A stretch of 64,000 nucleotides of DNA from Auanema rhodensis. Its lineage: Eukaryota; Nematoda; Chromadorea; Rhabditida; Rhabditidae. Location: positions 10,178,131 to 10,242,130 of the forward strand of contig OZ059894.1 in NCBI GenBank assembly GCA_964057225.1, written 5' to 3'. Position 1 is the first letter of the stretch. Each line of letters opens with the position of its first letter. Both the position numbers and the translations under genes were made by a program. A model generated the notes under the pieces. It saw only the letters and a list, made by a program, of their open reading frames with translations. It was not told the origin of the DNA and made no database searches. Below are positions 62,443-64,000 of the stretch, piece by piece.

Positions 62443-64000
62443 TATTTGAAAAGGTCATATATATGCTACAAGATGATGAAGTTTCTTTGTGAAATACAAG
62501 AGAGTTACATAAAGAAGAAAAATTTTATAATTACCAGCTTTGGATCATCGTTTATCCTTTTTGATGTAAATGAAATGAGACAATATGTGAATGAAAAAGA
62601 AAAAAAAATTGAAATTGAGAAGTAAAATTTCGTTGAAAAAGACTTTCGGAATGTGTTCTTCATTTCCTTTAAATTAAAATTATTCTATCAGTCAAATGAC
62701 AAAAACCTAAGTTTAAACATTAAAATCATATAGATTATATAGAAAAAAGAAGTTCAAAATGCACAAAGTATAAAATAGAAAATTAAAATGAAGGATAAGC
62801 TGGTGAAAAAGTTTGAGAAATTTTAGAATTTGATGTAACTACTTATCATACTAATGAACTTTTATAAATCTTTCTAGTTCTAGTTGAATACGTTAAAGCA
62901 TAGCAAGATTACGAATTATTCAATTATTTATATTTGTAAAATTAATTTTTTGTATTTTTTCTCTGAAAAATAAGAAAATAAATCTTTTTTTTTGTATGTA
63001 ATGAGAAGAGGTTGTAAGCTCAACTCTCACCCAACCCCCTCTCTGTCTATAAACAGATCTCCCTCTCTCTCTCTCTCTCTCTCTCTATGTCTCTGTATTC
63101 GCTTCTGAGATCTATACATCTCCTTGTTGCTTTTTCTTACAAGGGAAACAACAGCATGCTACTCTTGTTACTATTTCTTCCTAATATTGGACGGATTGAT
63201 GTAACATGGGAGGAAATGAACAGAAGGAGATGCTGCAGAGATATGAATAGAACTACTAAGCACAAGTAGGGCCTCTCTTAGAGAACTTTTAAAACAAAGA
63301 AAAAATTGTCCGATAAATCATCTATTGAGGATTTGGAAGAAGATAAGCACCCTCAATAGCATGCAATCACCTACTGGGCTGTTTAAAAACAAAACTAAAA
63401 ATCGATGATATACAGAAATTTTTGATAAATGAAGGGAAATAGAAGATGAGCCAGCTAGCTAGTTAGCTGAATTCAGCATAGTTTCTTGATCATTCAGAAT
63501 GAAAAATAAATAAATTTCAATCAAATGAAGGTTCATTTCTTAAAGTTATGCATATTGTTTGCACAAATTAGAACATGCTGAGCATGTGACTCACGTGGGT
63601 TGCGTGAAAAAGCATCAGACATTGTTTTTTTTTTTTTTTTGAAAGAAAAACTGACATTGAGCGGTTGCATTGAAGTCTGCTACTACTACTCCTGCTGCTG
63701 CTGCTACTGCTACTGCTTGATATGAAGCAAAAGATGCAAATGAAATACAAATACAAGTAATAATTCTTGCTTTCTTATCCATTTTTTTGTTGGAAAATAA
63801 GGAAAATATGACATTTATCTGATAAATGCGTAGGCAGAAGCGTGATGAAGGGCTGAAGATGGATGTCATATGTGGCCGACACCAAATTCGGAAATGGTAT
63901 TCGGCAAGTAAAGAGTGCTTATATAAATAGACAAAAACGGATAGCATTACATGAGTGATTAGCCACATCCTTAGGAGCCGTACTTGGCTCTCGTATGCCG

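Larger units (their letters stand above)
59712..64000. other. Upstream flank of gar-3, no gene recognised
   Basis: The region is AT-rich with microsatellites (60073-60121, 60163-60190, 62399-62439, 63058-63087), a GAA run (61431-61449) and a GCT/ACT run (63678-63718). Minus-strand frames such as 62213-61722 start in CT repeats and carry hydrophobic runs without family similarity. Patches at about 60540-60860 and 61000-61130 have more balanced composition and might be untranslated first exons of gar-3, but I see no proof. Confidence 0.45.

Noticed and set aside
1-64000. tRNA, rRNA, transposon ends or CRISPR arrays
   Set aside because: Reading both strands I saw no cloverleaf with A and B boxes, no rRNA block, no transposase or reverse transcriptase domain, and no spaced direct repeats. 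A tRNAscan-SE and RepeatModeler run would be decisive.

Overview
The window is nuclear DNA from a nematode. It is AT-rich, genes are split by many introns of about 45-55 nt with GT-AG borders, and one gene is a nematode-type serpentine chemoreceptor. GAR-3-type and LMD-3-type genes also fit. I cannot name the species. Exon models were built by hand from splice sites, frame continuity and family similarity. Every complete model closes in frame from ATG to stop.

Layout. 1-4590: CT-rich microsatellites, no gene recognised. About 4590-5460: an unassigned, partly coding-looking patch. 5700-11992: three plus-strand genes in tandem, encoding a Pellino E3 ligase (12 exons, 462 aa), LAMTOR3 (4 exons, 125 aa) and a STARD7-like mitochondrial START protein (11 exons, 390 aa). 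Spacing is about 500 and 330 bp, with acceptor-like sites at or just before each ATG, so a trans-spliced operon is possible. 12000-17060: mostly non-coding, with a signal-peptide exon on the minus strand and two tiny plus-strand ORFs. 17061-22960 (minus): a 23-exon receptor tyrosine kinase of 1095 aa whose ectodomain looks like two von Willebrand A-like modules around a Thr/Ser-rich stalk. 23914-25428 (minus): a 7-exon Srh/Sri-like chemoreceptor (344 aa). 25429-30836: AT-rich spacer with a degenerate telomere-like hexamer array. 30837-48284 (minus): the OXR1/NCOA7/LMD-3 orthologue (LysM, GRAM-like region, TLDc). At least three alternative N-termini feed the same phase-1 exon, and one starts with an N-myristoylation consensus. 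48285-56306: GA/CT, TA and GATA microsatellites and possible 5' exons. 56307-59699 (minus): a 16-exon GAR-3-type muscarinic acetylcholine receptor (605 aa). 59712-64000: microsatellite-rich sequence upstream of that gene.

The genes do not form one pathway. Pellino (innate/JNK-type signalling), LAMTOR3 (Ragulator-mTORC1), STARD7 (phosphatidylcholine delivery to mitochondria) and OXR1/LMD-3 (oxidative-stress resistance, V-ATPase-linked TLDc proteins) are housekeeping or stress genes. The receptor kinase, chemoreceptor and muscarinic receptor are surface signalling genes. No clear transposon, rRNA, tRNA or CRISPR was seen.
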